64,000 nucleotides of DNA, from NCBI RefSeq assembly GCF_014648055.1, contig NZ_BMQJ01000003.1, positions 1 to 64,000 on the forward strand. Direction: 5' to 3'. Of this stretch, positions 54,478 through 62,945 are shown one piece after another. The position numbers and the translations under genes were made by a program. Each line of letters opens with the position of its first letter. The first letter of the stretch is position 1. Source of the DNA: Streptosporangium pseudovulgare (GTDB lineage Bacteria; Actinomycetota; Actinomycetes; Streptosporangiales; Streptosporangiaceae). The notes beneath the pieces were generated by a model. The model did not search any database. It worked only from the letters and a program-made list of their open reading frames with translations, and was not told the origin of the DNA.

Positions 54478-57400
54478 GAACGGGACCCGCCGCCGAGACC
54501 GCCGGAACCGCCGCGCCCGATGACGCCGCGGCCGGCGGCCGCGCCGTACCCGCCGGGAGGACCGGGAAGCCCGGGAGGACCGGGACGGCCGGCGGGTCCG
54601 GGGCCGCCCGGCTCCGGCACGGCCTGCGCCTGCTGGCCGGCTGCCTGCTGCTCGCCGCCGTGGCGTTCAACACCGCCCCCGGCCAGGTGATCGGCGAGAC
54701 CAAGCTCGACATGGCGATCAACCCGGTCGCCTTCCTGGCCAGGGCGACGCACCTGTGGGACGGCGCGTTCTTCGGCCACCTGCAGAACCAGGCGTACGGC
54801 TACCTGTTCCCGATGGGCCCGTTCTACGCGCTGTTCACCGAACTCGGCATGCCCGCCTGGAACATCCAGCGGCTGTGGATGGCGCTGGTGCTGTGCGCGG
54901 CGTTCCTCGGCGTCGAGCGGGTCGCGCGGGCGATGGGGATCGGCGCCCCCGCCACCCGCGTCCTGGCCGGGCTCGCCTACGCCCTCGCCCCGCACGCCGT
55001 CGCGCTGATCGGGACCAACTCCTCGGAGTTCCAGCCGAGCGCCGTGCTGCCGTGGGTGCTGCTGCCCCTGGTCCACGGCACCCGGCCCGGGGCGAGCCCG
55101 CGCCGGGCCGCCGCGCTGTCGGCGCTGGCGTTCGTCCTCGCCGGGGGGATCAACGCCGTGGCCGAGCTGGCGGTCCTCGTCGTGCCGCTGCTGTACCTGC
55201 TGACCCGGCGCGGCGGCCCCCACCGGCGGCGCCTGCTCGCCTGGTGGCTCGCCTGCGTGGCCGCGGTGTCGATGTGGTGGCTGCTGCCCCTGCTGGTGAT
55301 GGGCCGCTACATCTTCTCCTTCCTGCCCTTCATCGAGACCGCCGACGCCACCACCGGCGTCACCTCGCTCCTCAACACCCTGCGCGGCACGTCGAGCTGG
55401 ATGTCCTTCCTGCCGGTGGACGGCCAGGCGTGGCTGCCCGCGTCGTTCGAGCAGGCCACCGCGCCGGCGATGATCGCGCTGACCGCGGCGGTCGCCGCGC
55501 TCGGCCTCGCCGGGATCGCCGCCCGCGCCACGCCGGAGCGGCCCTTCCTCGCGCTCAGCGTGCTGGCCGGGGTGGTGGCGGTCACCGCCGGGCACGCCGA
55601 CGTGCTCGCCCACCCGTGGACCGAGCAGGTGCGGGCGCTGCTCGACGGGCCGCTGGCGCCCTTCCGCAACCTGCACAAGTTCGACGCCCTCATCCGGCTC
55701 CCGCTGGCCCTCGGCCTCGCGGCCCTGCCCCTGGCCGGCCCGGTACGGCTGCGCCGGCCCGTCCTGGCCGGCGCGGCCGTACTGGCCGCCCTGGCCGCGC
55801 TGCCGGTGGCCACCGCCGGGGCGACCCCCGCCGGGGGGTTCGAGGCGCTGCCCGGCTACTGGCGGGACGCCGCGACCTGGCTGAACCGCAACACCGGCGA
55901 CGGCATGGTCCTGGCCGTGCCCGGCTCGCGCCGCGGCGACTACCTGTGGGGCCGCCCGATGGACGAGCCCATGCAGTCGCTGCTGACCGTGCGCTGGGCG
56001 ACCCACACCAACGTCCCCTGGGGCTCGCCGGGACTGGCGAGGCTGGTCCAGGCGGTGGACGAGCGCTTCGCCACCGGCCGCGGATCGCCGGGCCTCACCG
56101 CCGCGCTGCGCCGGATCGGCGTGAAGTACCTGCTGGTCCGTAACGACCTCGCCCGGCAGAGCCTCGGCACGGCCTGGCCCGCGCGGGTCCACGAGACCCT
56201 CGCGGAGTCCACCGGCCTGCGGCGGGTCGCCGGCTTCGGCCCGGAGATCGGCCTGCGGTCCAGCCCCACGGCCGCCGGCTGGTTCGAGCAGCCCTACTCG
56301 GCGCTGGAGGTCTACGCGGTGCCCGACCCCGCGCCGCTCGCCGCGACCGTGCCACGTGACGGGACGCTCCGGGTCACCGGCGCGCCCGAGGCGGTGCTGG
56401 ACATGGCCGAGGAGGGACTGCTCGCCGACGACCGCCCCGTCGTGGTCGGGGACGAGCCCGGGGCGCCCGCCGTGTCCGCGCGCGACACGGTGGTCACCGA
56501 CACGCTGCGCCGCCGCGAGATCCTCTTCGGCGACCTGCGCCGCATCGCCACCCCCACCATGACCGCCGGCCAGCGGCCCGAGCGGCCCCGGGGCGCCGAC
56601 CTCACCGACCCCGCCTGGTCCGGCGCGACCGTCACGGCCGCCTACACCGGCGTCCGGGACGTGCGGGCCTCCTCCGCGGAGTCGGGCATCGAGGCGGGGG
56701 AGCGCCGCGACCCGGGCCGTCAGCCGTACGCGGCGTTCGACGGCGACCCGCGCACCGGGTGGCGATCCGACGGCTGGGACGGCGCGGTCGGGCAGTGGCT
56801 CCAGGTGCGCTTCACCGCGCCGATCGACATGCCGCAGATCACCGTCGCCTTCGAGCGCTCGCCGCTGCTGCCGCAGGTGGCCGAGGTGTCCCTGGAGACC
56901 GAGGCGGGCGCCCGCCGGGTCGCGGTGAGCCCGACCGCCGACCCGCAGCTGATGCGCCCGCCCCTCGGGCGGACCTCCTGGCTGCGGATCCGGGTGACCC
57001 GGCTGGCCGCCGAGCTCGCGACGCCGACCGGCGCCCGCGTCGGCGTCACCGAGGTCGCGATCCCCGGCGTGCGGCCCGGACGCACCCTCGTCGTGCCCCC
57101 CGACGGCCCGCGCGACCCCGGGACGGTGCTGCTGACCCGCCGGGGTACGGCGAGCGCCTGCATGCGCGGGTCGTCCACCTGGACCTGCGACCCCGCCGCA
57201 CTGCAGGTCACCGGAGAGGACGGCGACGGCTTCGACCGCTCCTTCACCGTCCGCGAGGGCGGGAGGCGGTCCCTCAGCGGCGACGCCGTGCTGACCGACC
57301 CCGTCTCCTCCCGGCTCGTCACCACCCTGCACGGCGTCTACCCGCAGGTGACCGCCTCCTCCACGCTGACCGGCCACCCGGCCGTGCTCGGCCGCGCGGC

Positions 57401-58784
57401 CATGGACGGCGACCTCGGCACCGTCTGGTACGCCGACCCCGCCGACCGCCACCCGACCCTGACGGTCAGGCTGGGCAGGAAACGGACGATCTCCCAGATC
57501 ATGGTGCTGTTCCCCGACTCCTTCCTCGGGCAGCCGCCGGTCCAGGTCAGCGTGAGCGGCGGCGGGCAGACCACGCGGGGCTGGATCCGCGCCGACGGCC
57601 GGGTGGTCTTCCCCAAGATCACCACCGACACCCTGGAGATCGGCTTCACCGCCCCGGTGTCCCGGCCGATCGAGGTGTCGGAGATCACCGTCCCCGGGGT
57701 GAAGCCGCTCGGCCCGATGGAGACGACCCCGCTGCGGCTGCCCTGCGGGTACGGGCCCACCCTCTCGGTGAACGGCAGGACGGTGCGCACCGAGGTCGTC
57801 CGGGGCACGATGGGCGACGTGCTCGGCGGCCGCCCCGTCGGCTACCGCGCCTGCGGGCCGGTCGAGCTGAAGCCGGGCACGGCCAGGGTGGGCGTCGCCC
57901 CGGCCGACGCCTTCCGGATCGAGTCGCTCGTGGTGCGCGCCGCGGACGGTGAGACGGACGGTGCGGCGGGCGGTGCGACGGACGGCGGGACGGCGGACCG
58001 GAAACCCGGATCGTCGTCCGGGACCGGCCGGGGCGGCTCGGAGGGCGACGCCGTGACGGCCTCGCCCGTGACCGCGGAGGCGTGGGGACCGGCCGAGCGC
58101 CGGGTCCGCTTCTCGGCCTCCGCCCCCTCCTACCTGGTGGTCAACGAGAACCACAACGCGGGCTGGCAGGCGTACCTCGACGGCAGGCGGCTGACGCCGG
58201 TCCGGCTGGACGGCTGGCGGCAGGCGTGGGAGCTGCCCGCCGGGCAGGGCACGGTGACCATGCGCTACGAGCCCGACGCCGCCTACCGCGCGGCGCTGCT
58301 CGGCGGCGGATGCCTGGTGCCGCTGGTGGCGGCGCTCGCGTTCGTCCGGCCACGCCGTACCGCGGCCCGCCGGGCGGGGACGGGAGCCGCCGCGGTCCGC
58401 GCGGCCTGGTTCTGGCCGCTCGCCCCGGCCGTCGGCCTGTGGACCGGCGGCGTCACGGGCGCGGTGGTCGTCACCGCGGCGGCGGCGCTGTACGCCCGGC
58501 CGGTCAGACTCTGGGGCGTCCGTCCCGGCGGGTCCGTGCCCGCGACGCTGCTGCGGTGGGCGCCGGCGGTCCCGCTCCTCCTGGCCGGTCTCGCGCTCGC
58601 CGCCGGCACCGCGTACGGCGGGACCGCGCTCGCCGGGGCGCTGACCGGCGTCGTGCCGCAGGTGCTCTGCCTGCTGGCGCTCGCCTGGCTGCCGGTCGCG
58701 GCCCCGGAAACCGCCCCCGCCGCCCAGGCCGCACCGGAACCGGTGCGGCGCCCGGAGCCCGCCGCGACGGCGGTGCGCCGGTGA
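54474..58784 (+). CDS. aftD: AftD-like alpha-(1->3)-arabinofuranosyltransferase family protein
   Basis: A 1,436-residue membrane glycosyltransferase of the size of mycobacterial AftD, which adds arabinose branches to cell-wall arabinan from a polyprenyl donor. The N-terminal GT-C part starts 'GQVIGETKLDMAINPVAFLARATHLWDG' and spans about 11 helices. Two F5/8-type carbohydrate-binding modules follow, at about 740-800 ('YAAFDGDPRTGWRSDGW') and 955-1020 ('AMDGDLGTVWYADPADRHPTL'). 'VNENHNAGWQAYLDG' precedes the final helices (1270-1415). TTG 54474 overlaps the previous stop. Sugar specificity here is inferred. Confidence 0.9.
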   Translation: MRTGPAAETAGTAAPDDAAAGGRAVPAGRTGKPGRTGTAGGSGAARLRHGLRLLAGCLLLAAVAFNTAPGQVIGETKLDMAINPVAFLARATHLWDGAFFGHLQNQAYGYLFPMGPFYALFTELGMPAWNIQRLWMALVLCAAFLGVERVARAMGIGAPATRVLAGLAYALAPHAVALIGTNSSEFQPSAVLPWVLLPLVHGTRPGASPRRAAALSALAFVLAGGINAVAELAVLVVPLLYLLTRRGGPHRRRLLAWWLACVAAVSMWWLLPLLVMGRYIFSFLPFIETADATTGVTSLLNTLRGTSSWMSFLPVDGQAWLPASFEQATAPAMIALTAAVAALGLAGIAARATPERPFLALSVLAGVVAVTAGHADVLAHPWTEQVRALLDGPLAPFRNLHKFDALIRLPLALGLAALPLAGPVRLRRPVLAGAAVLAALAALPVATAGATPAGGFEALPGYWRDAATWLNRNTGDGMVLAVPGSRRGDYLWGRPMDEPMQSLLTVRWATHTNVPWGSPGLARLVQAVDERFATGRGSPGLTAALRRIGVKYLLVRNDLARQSLGTAWPARVHETLAESTGLRRVAGFGPEIGLRSSPTAAGWFEQPYSALEVYAVPDPAPLAATVPRDGTLRVTGAPEAVLDMAEEGLLADDRPVVVGDEPGAPAVSARDTVVTDTLRRREILFGDLRRIATPTMTAGQRPERPRGADLTDPAWSGATVTAAYTGVRDVRASSAESGIEAGERRDPGRQPYAAFDGDPRTGWRSDGWDGAVGQWLQVRFTAPIDMPQITVAFERSPLLPQVAEVSLETEAGARRVAVSPTADPQLMRPPLGRTSWLRIRVTRLAAELATPTGARVGVTEVAIPGVRPGRTLVVPPDGPRDPGTVLLTRRGTASACMRGSSTWTCDPAALQVTGEDGDGFDRSFTVREGGRRSLSGDAVLTDPVSSRLVTTLHGVYPQVTASSTLTGHPAVLGRAAMDGDLGTVWYADPADRHPTLTVRLGRKRTISQIMVLFPDSFLGQPPVQVSVSGGGQTTRGWIRADGRVVFPKITTDTLEIGFTAPVSRPIEVSEITVPGVKPLGPMETTPLRLPCGYGPTLSVNGRTVRTEVVRGTMGDVLGGRPVGYRACGPVELKPGTARVGVAPADAFRIESLVVRAADGETDGAAGGATDGGTADRKPGSSSGTGRGGSEGDAVTASPVTAEAWGPAERRVRFSASAPSYLVVNENHNAGWQAYLDGRRLTPVRLDGWRQAWELPAGQGTVTMRYEPDAAYRAALLGGGCLVPLVAALAFVRPRRTAARRAGTGAAAVRAAWFWPLAPAVGLWTGGVTGAVVVTAAAALYARPVRLWGVRPGGSVPATLLRWAPAVPLLLAGLALAAGTAYGGTALAGALTGVVPQVLCLLALAWLPVAAPETAPAAQAAPEPVRRPEPAATAVRR

Positions 58785-59869
58785 CCGGCCCGCGGGTCCC
58801 CTGGACCGCGTTCGCGGCGGCGAGCGCCTTCTTCGTCACGCTGGCGGCGCTGCTGCGCCTGTACGTCTACCCGAGCGCCCTGGTGATGCCGCTGGAGCAG
58901 GCCAGGACGTACCGCATGACGGCGTCCGGCGCCCAGTACTTCGACACCGCGACGCTCACCTCCCACGCCGGGGTCTCGCTGCTGTCCACCACGACGGTGA
59001 GCGGGGACGCCGGCGCGGGCGGCCCGGACACCGCGGTGTGGGTGGAGTTCACCTCGCTCACCACCGAGGGCGGCGACCGGATCGACTACCACGAGCGCCG
59101 GACCGCCTTCGACCGCAGGACGGGCCTGGCGGTCGCCTGCTGCGACGGGTACGTCGACGACGACCCCGGCGCCCGGCAGGAGGGGCTGGCCTTCCGACTG
59201 CCGTTCCGCGCCGAGCCGCGGACCTACCCGATGTACGACGTGCTGCTGCGGACGGCGGTCCCGCTCCGCTACGAGCGGCAGGAACGGGTGTTCGGCCGGC
59301 CTACCTACCGCTACACCTACACGGCGGGTCCGACCAGGATCGAGGACGTCCCCGGGCAGCTCCCGGGCAGGGCGCTGGGCCTGCCGGAGTGGCGGGCCGT
59401 CAACGTCTCCCGCTACGCCGAGGTGACCCGGACGATCTGGGTGGAGCCGGAGAGCGGCCTGACGGTCAAGGTGCGCGAGCACCAGCGCCAGACCCTGCGC
59501 ACCCCCGACGGGGTCGAGCGCAAGGTGGCCCTCCTGGCGGACCTGGACATGATGCCCGAGGACGTGGCGGACAGGGTGGCCGACGCGGGGGCCTTCGCCC
59601 GCTGGGTCCTCCTCGTCCGCGACCTGCTGCCGGGACTGTTCCTGGCGGCCGGGCTCGCGCTGGTCCCGGTGGCCCTCCGGCGGCGGAGGCGGGACGGGCC
59701 GCGGCCCGTCCCGGACGGGGAGCCGGCCGTACGGCCGGACGTGGAAACCGACGGGGACCCGGCCGGGGTGCGGCCGGGCGCGGAAGCGAGCGGAGAAGCG
59801 GGCGGAGAAGCGGGCGGAGAAGCGGGCGGGGAGCCGGCCGCGGCCGGGGCGGACGGGGAGCGGAAGTGA
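58781..59869 (+). CDS. DUF3068 family membrane protein (Rv0227c-like)
   Basis: A 362-residue protein with one helix at each end and an extracellular beta-rich domain between them: 'LEQARTYRMTASGAQYFDTATL', 'ERRTAFDRRTGLAVACCDGYVDDD' and 'AEVTRTIWVEPESGLTVKVREHQRQTL'. This is the DUF3068 pattern found beside Rv0224c-Rv0226c in mycobacteria; function is unknown. GTG 58781 overlaps the AftD stop (GTGA). The C-terminal tail contains a GEAG repeat. Confidence 0.88.
   Translation: MTGPRVPWTAFAAASAFFVTLAALLRLYVYPSALVMPLEQARTYRMTASGAQYFDTATLTSHAGVSLLSTTTVSGDAGAGGPDTAVWVEFTSLTTEGGDRIDYHERRTAFDRRTGLAVACCDGYVDDDPGARQEGLAFRLPFRAEPRTYPMYDVLLRTAVPLRYERQERVFGRPTYRYTYTAGPTRIEDVPGQLPGRALGLPEWRAVNVSRYAEVTRTIWVEPESGLTVKVREHQRQTLRTPDGVERKVALLADLDMMPEDVADRVADAGAFARWVLLVRDLLPGLFLAAGLALVPVALRRRRRDGPRPVPDGEPAVRPDVETDGDPAGVRPGAEASGEAGGEAGGEAGGEPAAAGADGERK
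59788..59835 (+). repeat. Four 12-bp in-frame repeats in the DUF3068 tail
   Basis: Units of GGGCGGAGAAGC encode GEAG repeats near the C-terminus. The 12-bp length keeps the frame. Confidence 0.85.
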
Positions 59870-59894
59870 GCGGCGCGGCGGCCGGGGTGGGGCG

Positions 59895-61913
59895 ATGACG
59901 GGAACGGGCGGCGGCCCGGTCGAGGTGGAGCTGCGGCTGCCGGCCTGGGCGCGCGGCGTCCCGCGGCTCCGGCACGGCCTCACGACCGCGGCGCTGCTGC
60001 TGGTGGCCGCGAGCCTCGTACTGAAGGGATGGCTGCTCAGCCGGTCCTACTTCGTCGAGGACGACATCGTCTTCGTCGGCCGGGCCGTGACCGAGCCGTT
60101 CGGCTGGGCGCACCTGCTGCGGGTGCACATCGGTCACCTGATGCCGGGCGCCCTCGCGCTGGTCCGGGCCCTCACCGCGATCTCCCCCTACGACTGGGGG
60201 CTGGTCTCGGCCGTCGTCCTCGCCCTGTCCGCGGCGGCGGCCCTGGCGCTGTACCGGCTGCTGCGCCTGCTGTTCGGGGCCCGGCCGATGGTCCTCGTCC
60301 CGCTCGTCTTCTTCCTCTTCTCGCCCGCGAACTTCCAGGCGACGGCCTGGTTCGCCGCGGCGATCAACATCCTGCCCCTGCACATCGCCATGCTCATGGC
60401 GATGTGCTCGCAGGCGCTGCTGGTCCGCACCGGCCGGGTACGGCACGCGGCCGCCGGGCTCGCCTGGACGTGCGCCGGGCTGCTGTTCTTCGAGAAGGCG
60501 GTCCTCATCCCGCCGGTGCTGTTCCTGCTCACCGTCGTGCTCCTCGCCGGGGAACGCGGGATGCTCGGCGCCGCGCGCCGGCACCTGGGCCTGTGGCTCG
60601 TCCACGCGGCGGTGGCCGGCGCCTACCTCGCCGGGTACCTCGCGGCGTCCGGGCGGTCCGGCGGCCAGGGGATCACGTTCCCCGACTTCTACACGGCCGT
60701 GGACTACGCCGCGACGTTCTTCGGCGGCACGGTCCCTACCCTGCTGGTCGGGGGCCCGCTGACCTGGGAGCCGGTGCTGTCGGCCGGCGCGCTGGCCGGT
60801 CACCGGCCCGTCGAGATCGCCGTGGCCTGGCTGGCCCTGGCCGCCGTCGTGGCGGGGACCTGCCGGGCGCGGCGCGCGGCGGTCCCCGCCTGGCTGCTGG
60901 CGGGCGGCTACCTCCTGGTCGCGGACGGCCTGCTGATCATGATCGTCCGCTCCGGGCCGTCGCGCGCCTTCGAGAGCCGCTACATCGCCGACGCCCTCCC
61001 CCTGCTCACGGTCTGCCTGGCGCTGGCCCTGATGACGTGGCGGGGTGCGGCGCGGGACGCGGAGGCGGAGGCCGTACGGCGGGGCGCGGCGTCTCCGGCG
61101 GGGAGCGCGGCGTCGGACCCGGCGGTCCCGGACGGGGGCGCGCGGACCCTCCCGGTGTACGCCGTACCGGCCGCGTGCGCCTACGTGGCGCTCGCCCTGG
61201 TGTCGGCGTCGGTCTTCGGCCCCACGCTCCCCGGCCGGACCGGCCGCGCCTACTTCGACGCGGCCCGCGCGGACCTCGCCGCGCTCGGCCCGGAGACCGG
61301 CGTGTACCCCGCGCTGGTGCCCGAGCGGATGCTGTTCCCCTGGCAGTCGCTGCCGGACCGGCTGACCTCCCGGGCGCTCGCCCCGCTCGCCCGGGGCGCG
61401 CTGCGCGAGCGGATCGCCCACCCCGGGGTCGCCTACGACGCGGTGACCTTCGACGACCGGGGGCACCTGGTGCCCGCGGCGGTCCTCGGCGGGTTCGTGG
61501 CCGGCGAGGACGGCGGCTGCCTTCCGTGGCGCGGCGGCGCGGTCACCGCCGATCTCGCCGTCCGCGAGGGGAACGTCGTCCGCCTGCACTACGACGTGCC
61601 CCGCGACACGCGTGTCACCGTGACCGTGGGGGAGCGGCGGACCGAGGTCACGTTGCGGGCGGACCGGGAGCGGGTCCACCTCGTGACGGCGCCCGCCCCG
61701 GGGCCGGTCCGCATCACGCTCATGGACGGATCGCTCCCGAACGGATCGCTCCCGAACGGATCGCTCCCGAACGGATCGCTCCCGGACGAATCGCTCCCGG
61801 ACGGCTCGCGCCGGGACGGCGGCCGGGAGGGCGGCGTCTGCCTGCGCGCGGTGGTGGTCGGCGCGGCCGTGCCGGAGAGGCCGGAAGGGGCGGTCGATGG
61901 CGGCGCGGGCTGA
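59895..61913 (+). CDS. Polytopic GT-C-type membrane protein, paralogue 1
   Basis: A 672-residue membrane protein with about ten helices and an extracellular C-terminal domain. The first loop carries the acidic motif 'SRSYFVEDDIVFVG', typical of the Glu/Asp site in GT-C enzymes that use lipid-linked sugars. 'PYDWGLVSAVVLALSAAAALALYRLLRLLFGARP' is shared with the gene starting at 62946, so the two are paralogues. The C-terminus carries NGSLP repeats from a 15-bp array. It follows DUF3068 by 25 bp, as Rv0226c and Rv0227c adjoin in mycobacteria. Confidence 0.82.
   Translation: MTGTGGGPVEVELRLPAWARGVPRLRHGLTTAALLLVAASLVLKGWLLSRSYFVEDDIVFVGRAVTEPFGWAHLLRVHIGHLMPGALALVRALTAISPYDWGLVSAVVLALSAAAALALYRLLRLLFGARPMVLVPLVFFLFSPANFQATAWFAAAINILPLHIAMLMAMCSQALLVRTGRVRHAAAGLAWTCAGLLFFEKAVLIPPVLFLLTVVLLAGERGMLGAARRHLGLWLVHAAVAGAYLAGYLAASGRSGGQGITFPDFYTAVDYAATFFGGTVPTLLVGGPLTWEPVLSAGALAGHRPVEIAVAWLALAAVVAGTCRARRAAVPAWLLAGGYLLVADGLLIMIVRSGPSRAFESRYIADALPLLTVCLALALMTWRGAARDAEAEAVRRGAASPAGSAASDPAVPDGGARTLPVYAVPAACAYVALALVSASVFGPTLPGRTGRAYFDAARADLAALGPETGVYPALVPERMLFPWQSLPDRLTSRALAPLARGALRERIAHPGVAYDAVTFDDRGHLVPAAVLGGFVAGEDGGCLPWRGGAVTADLAVREGNVVRLHYDVPRDTRVTVTVGERRTEVTLRADRERVHLVTAPAPGPVRITLMDGSLPNGSLPNGSLPNGSLPDESLPDGSRRDGGREGGVCLRAVVVGAAVPERPEGAVDGGAG
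61726..61800 (+). repeat. Five 15-bp in-frame tandem repeats
   Basis: Units of ACGGATCGCTCCCGA encode NGSLP or DESLP, with an eroded sixth copy to 61815. They lie near the 3' end of the GT-C gene. Confidence 0.92.
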
Positions 61914-62085
61914 GCGGCGGGCGGGGACTCTCGGAGCGCCTCCCGGCGTCCGACGGTCGATATGGGATGAACGGCGGGCGGGGACTCTCGGAGCGCCTCC
62001 CGCCGGCGCCCGGCGGCCGGCGGCGGTGCGGGACGAGCGGCGGACGGGATCACCCGGAGCGCCTCCCACCGGCGCCCGGCGGTCA
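61911..62085. repeat. Three long imperfect tandem repeats at a convergent junction
   Basis: Units of about 57 to 66 bp begin at 61911, 61968 and 62034. They share GCGGCGGGCGGGGACTCTC or variants and GGAGCGCCTCCC. The array spans both convergent stop codons (61913 and 62083). Confidence 0.8.
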
Positions 62086-62826
62086 GTGGCGGCGCAGGAC
62101 GAGCAGCAGGTTCCAGCTCACGATCTCCCGCAGCCCCGGGACGCGGATCACCGGGGTCGCCCAGCGAGGATGGTAGCGGGGCAGGGCGTCCAGGACCGTG
62201 ACGCCGGGCCGTCGCCGCGCCCAGCGCAGCGCGGCGCCGACCGAGACGGGGTAGAGGCTCTCGCCGTAGACGTTCTTGGGGCGCCTGCCGTACCGGCGGG
62301 TGTAGCGGGCGGCGGCGCGGTGGCCGCCGAGGTAGTGCCACGGGGAGGTCTCGTGGCCGCCCCAGGGCGACAGCCAGTTGGTGAACGACAGGTACACCAC
62401 GCCGCCGGGCCTGGTCACCCGGACCATTTCGGCGGCCATCCGCCACGGGTCGGGCACGTGCTCCAGCACGTTGGAGGAGAAGCAGACGTCCACCGACCCG
62501 GTGGCCAGCGGCAGGTCCAGCGCGCTGCCCAGCACCGCCCCCTCGGGGGCGGCGCCCTGGCGGGCCATCATCTCCCCGGCGTCGCAGTCGACGCAGACCG
62601 GGCGGGCGCCCGCGGCGCGCAGCACGTCGGTGAAGTATCCCGGGCCGCCGCCGACGTCGGCGACGAGCGCGCCGTCCAGCTCGGTGTAGGAGGCGAGCTG
62701 GGCGACCGTGTCGCGGGCCAGCATGCCGTAGAAGAAGTCCGGGTCGGTCTGCTCCTTGCGGAAGGCGCGGAGGAGTGTGACGGACCGGCCCAACGTGGCC
62801 CGGAACGGTGCCTGCGGAGTCTCCAA
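62083..62826 (-). CDS. Class I SAM-dependent methyltransferase (Rv0224c-like)
   Basis: A 247-residue methyltransferase. Motif I is 'VADVGGGPGYFTDVLRAAGARPVCVDCD', followed by 'GSALDLPLATGSVDVCFSSNVLEHVPDPWRMAAEMVRVTRPGG', which is the usual UbiE-like pattern. The N-terminus 'RKEQTDPDFFYGMLARDTVAQL' and position match mycobacterial Rv0224c. The start is TTG 62826, fixed by GAGGAG; no ATG or GTG lies nearby. It would methylate a glycan or lipid made by the neighbours, which is inference. Confidence 0.85.
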   Translation of the reverse strand: METPQAPFRATLGRSVTLLRAFRKEQTDPDFFYGMLARDTVAQLASYTELDGALVADVGGGPGYFTDVLRAAGARPVCVDCDAGEMMARQGAAPEGAVLGSALDLPLATGSVDVCFSSNVLEHVPDPWRMAAEMVRVTRPGGVVYLSFTNWLSPWGGHETSPWHYLGGHRAAARYTRRYGRRPKNVYGESLYPVSVGAALRWARRRPGVTVLDALPRYHPRWATPVIRVPGLREIVSWNLLLVLRRH

Positions 62827-62905
62827 CGCTGCTCCTCACCGCAATTGGACAAACCAGGTGGGCCGGAGCATAACACCGCATCACTTCTGGTCCTGACAGC
62901 TCGCG

Positions 62906-62926
62906 CGGTGTTCCGCCGGAACACCG
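62906..62926. promoter_or_regulatory. 21-bp palindrome in the divergent promoter region
   Basis: CGGTGTTCC (62906-62914) and GGAACACCG (62918-62926) form perfect 9-bp arms around GCC. The site lies between the methyltransferase start and the second GT-C gene, 20 bp before the latter's GTG. It is probably an operator. Confidence 0.6.
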
Positions 62927-62945
62927 GATCGTAGGGAGACGCCTG

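Noticed and set aside
54102..58154. 1,350-codon open frame opposite the AftD-like gene
   Set aside because: Shadow frame with low-complexity Gly/Arg/Asp/Val composition; no supporting signal.
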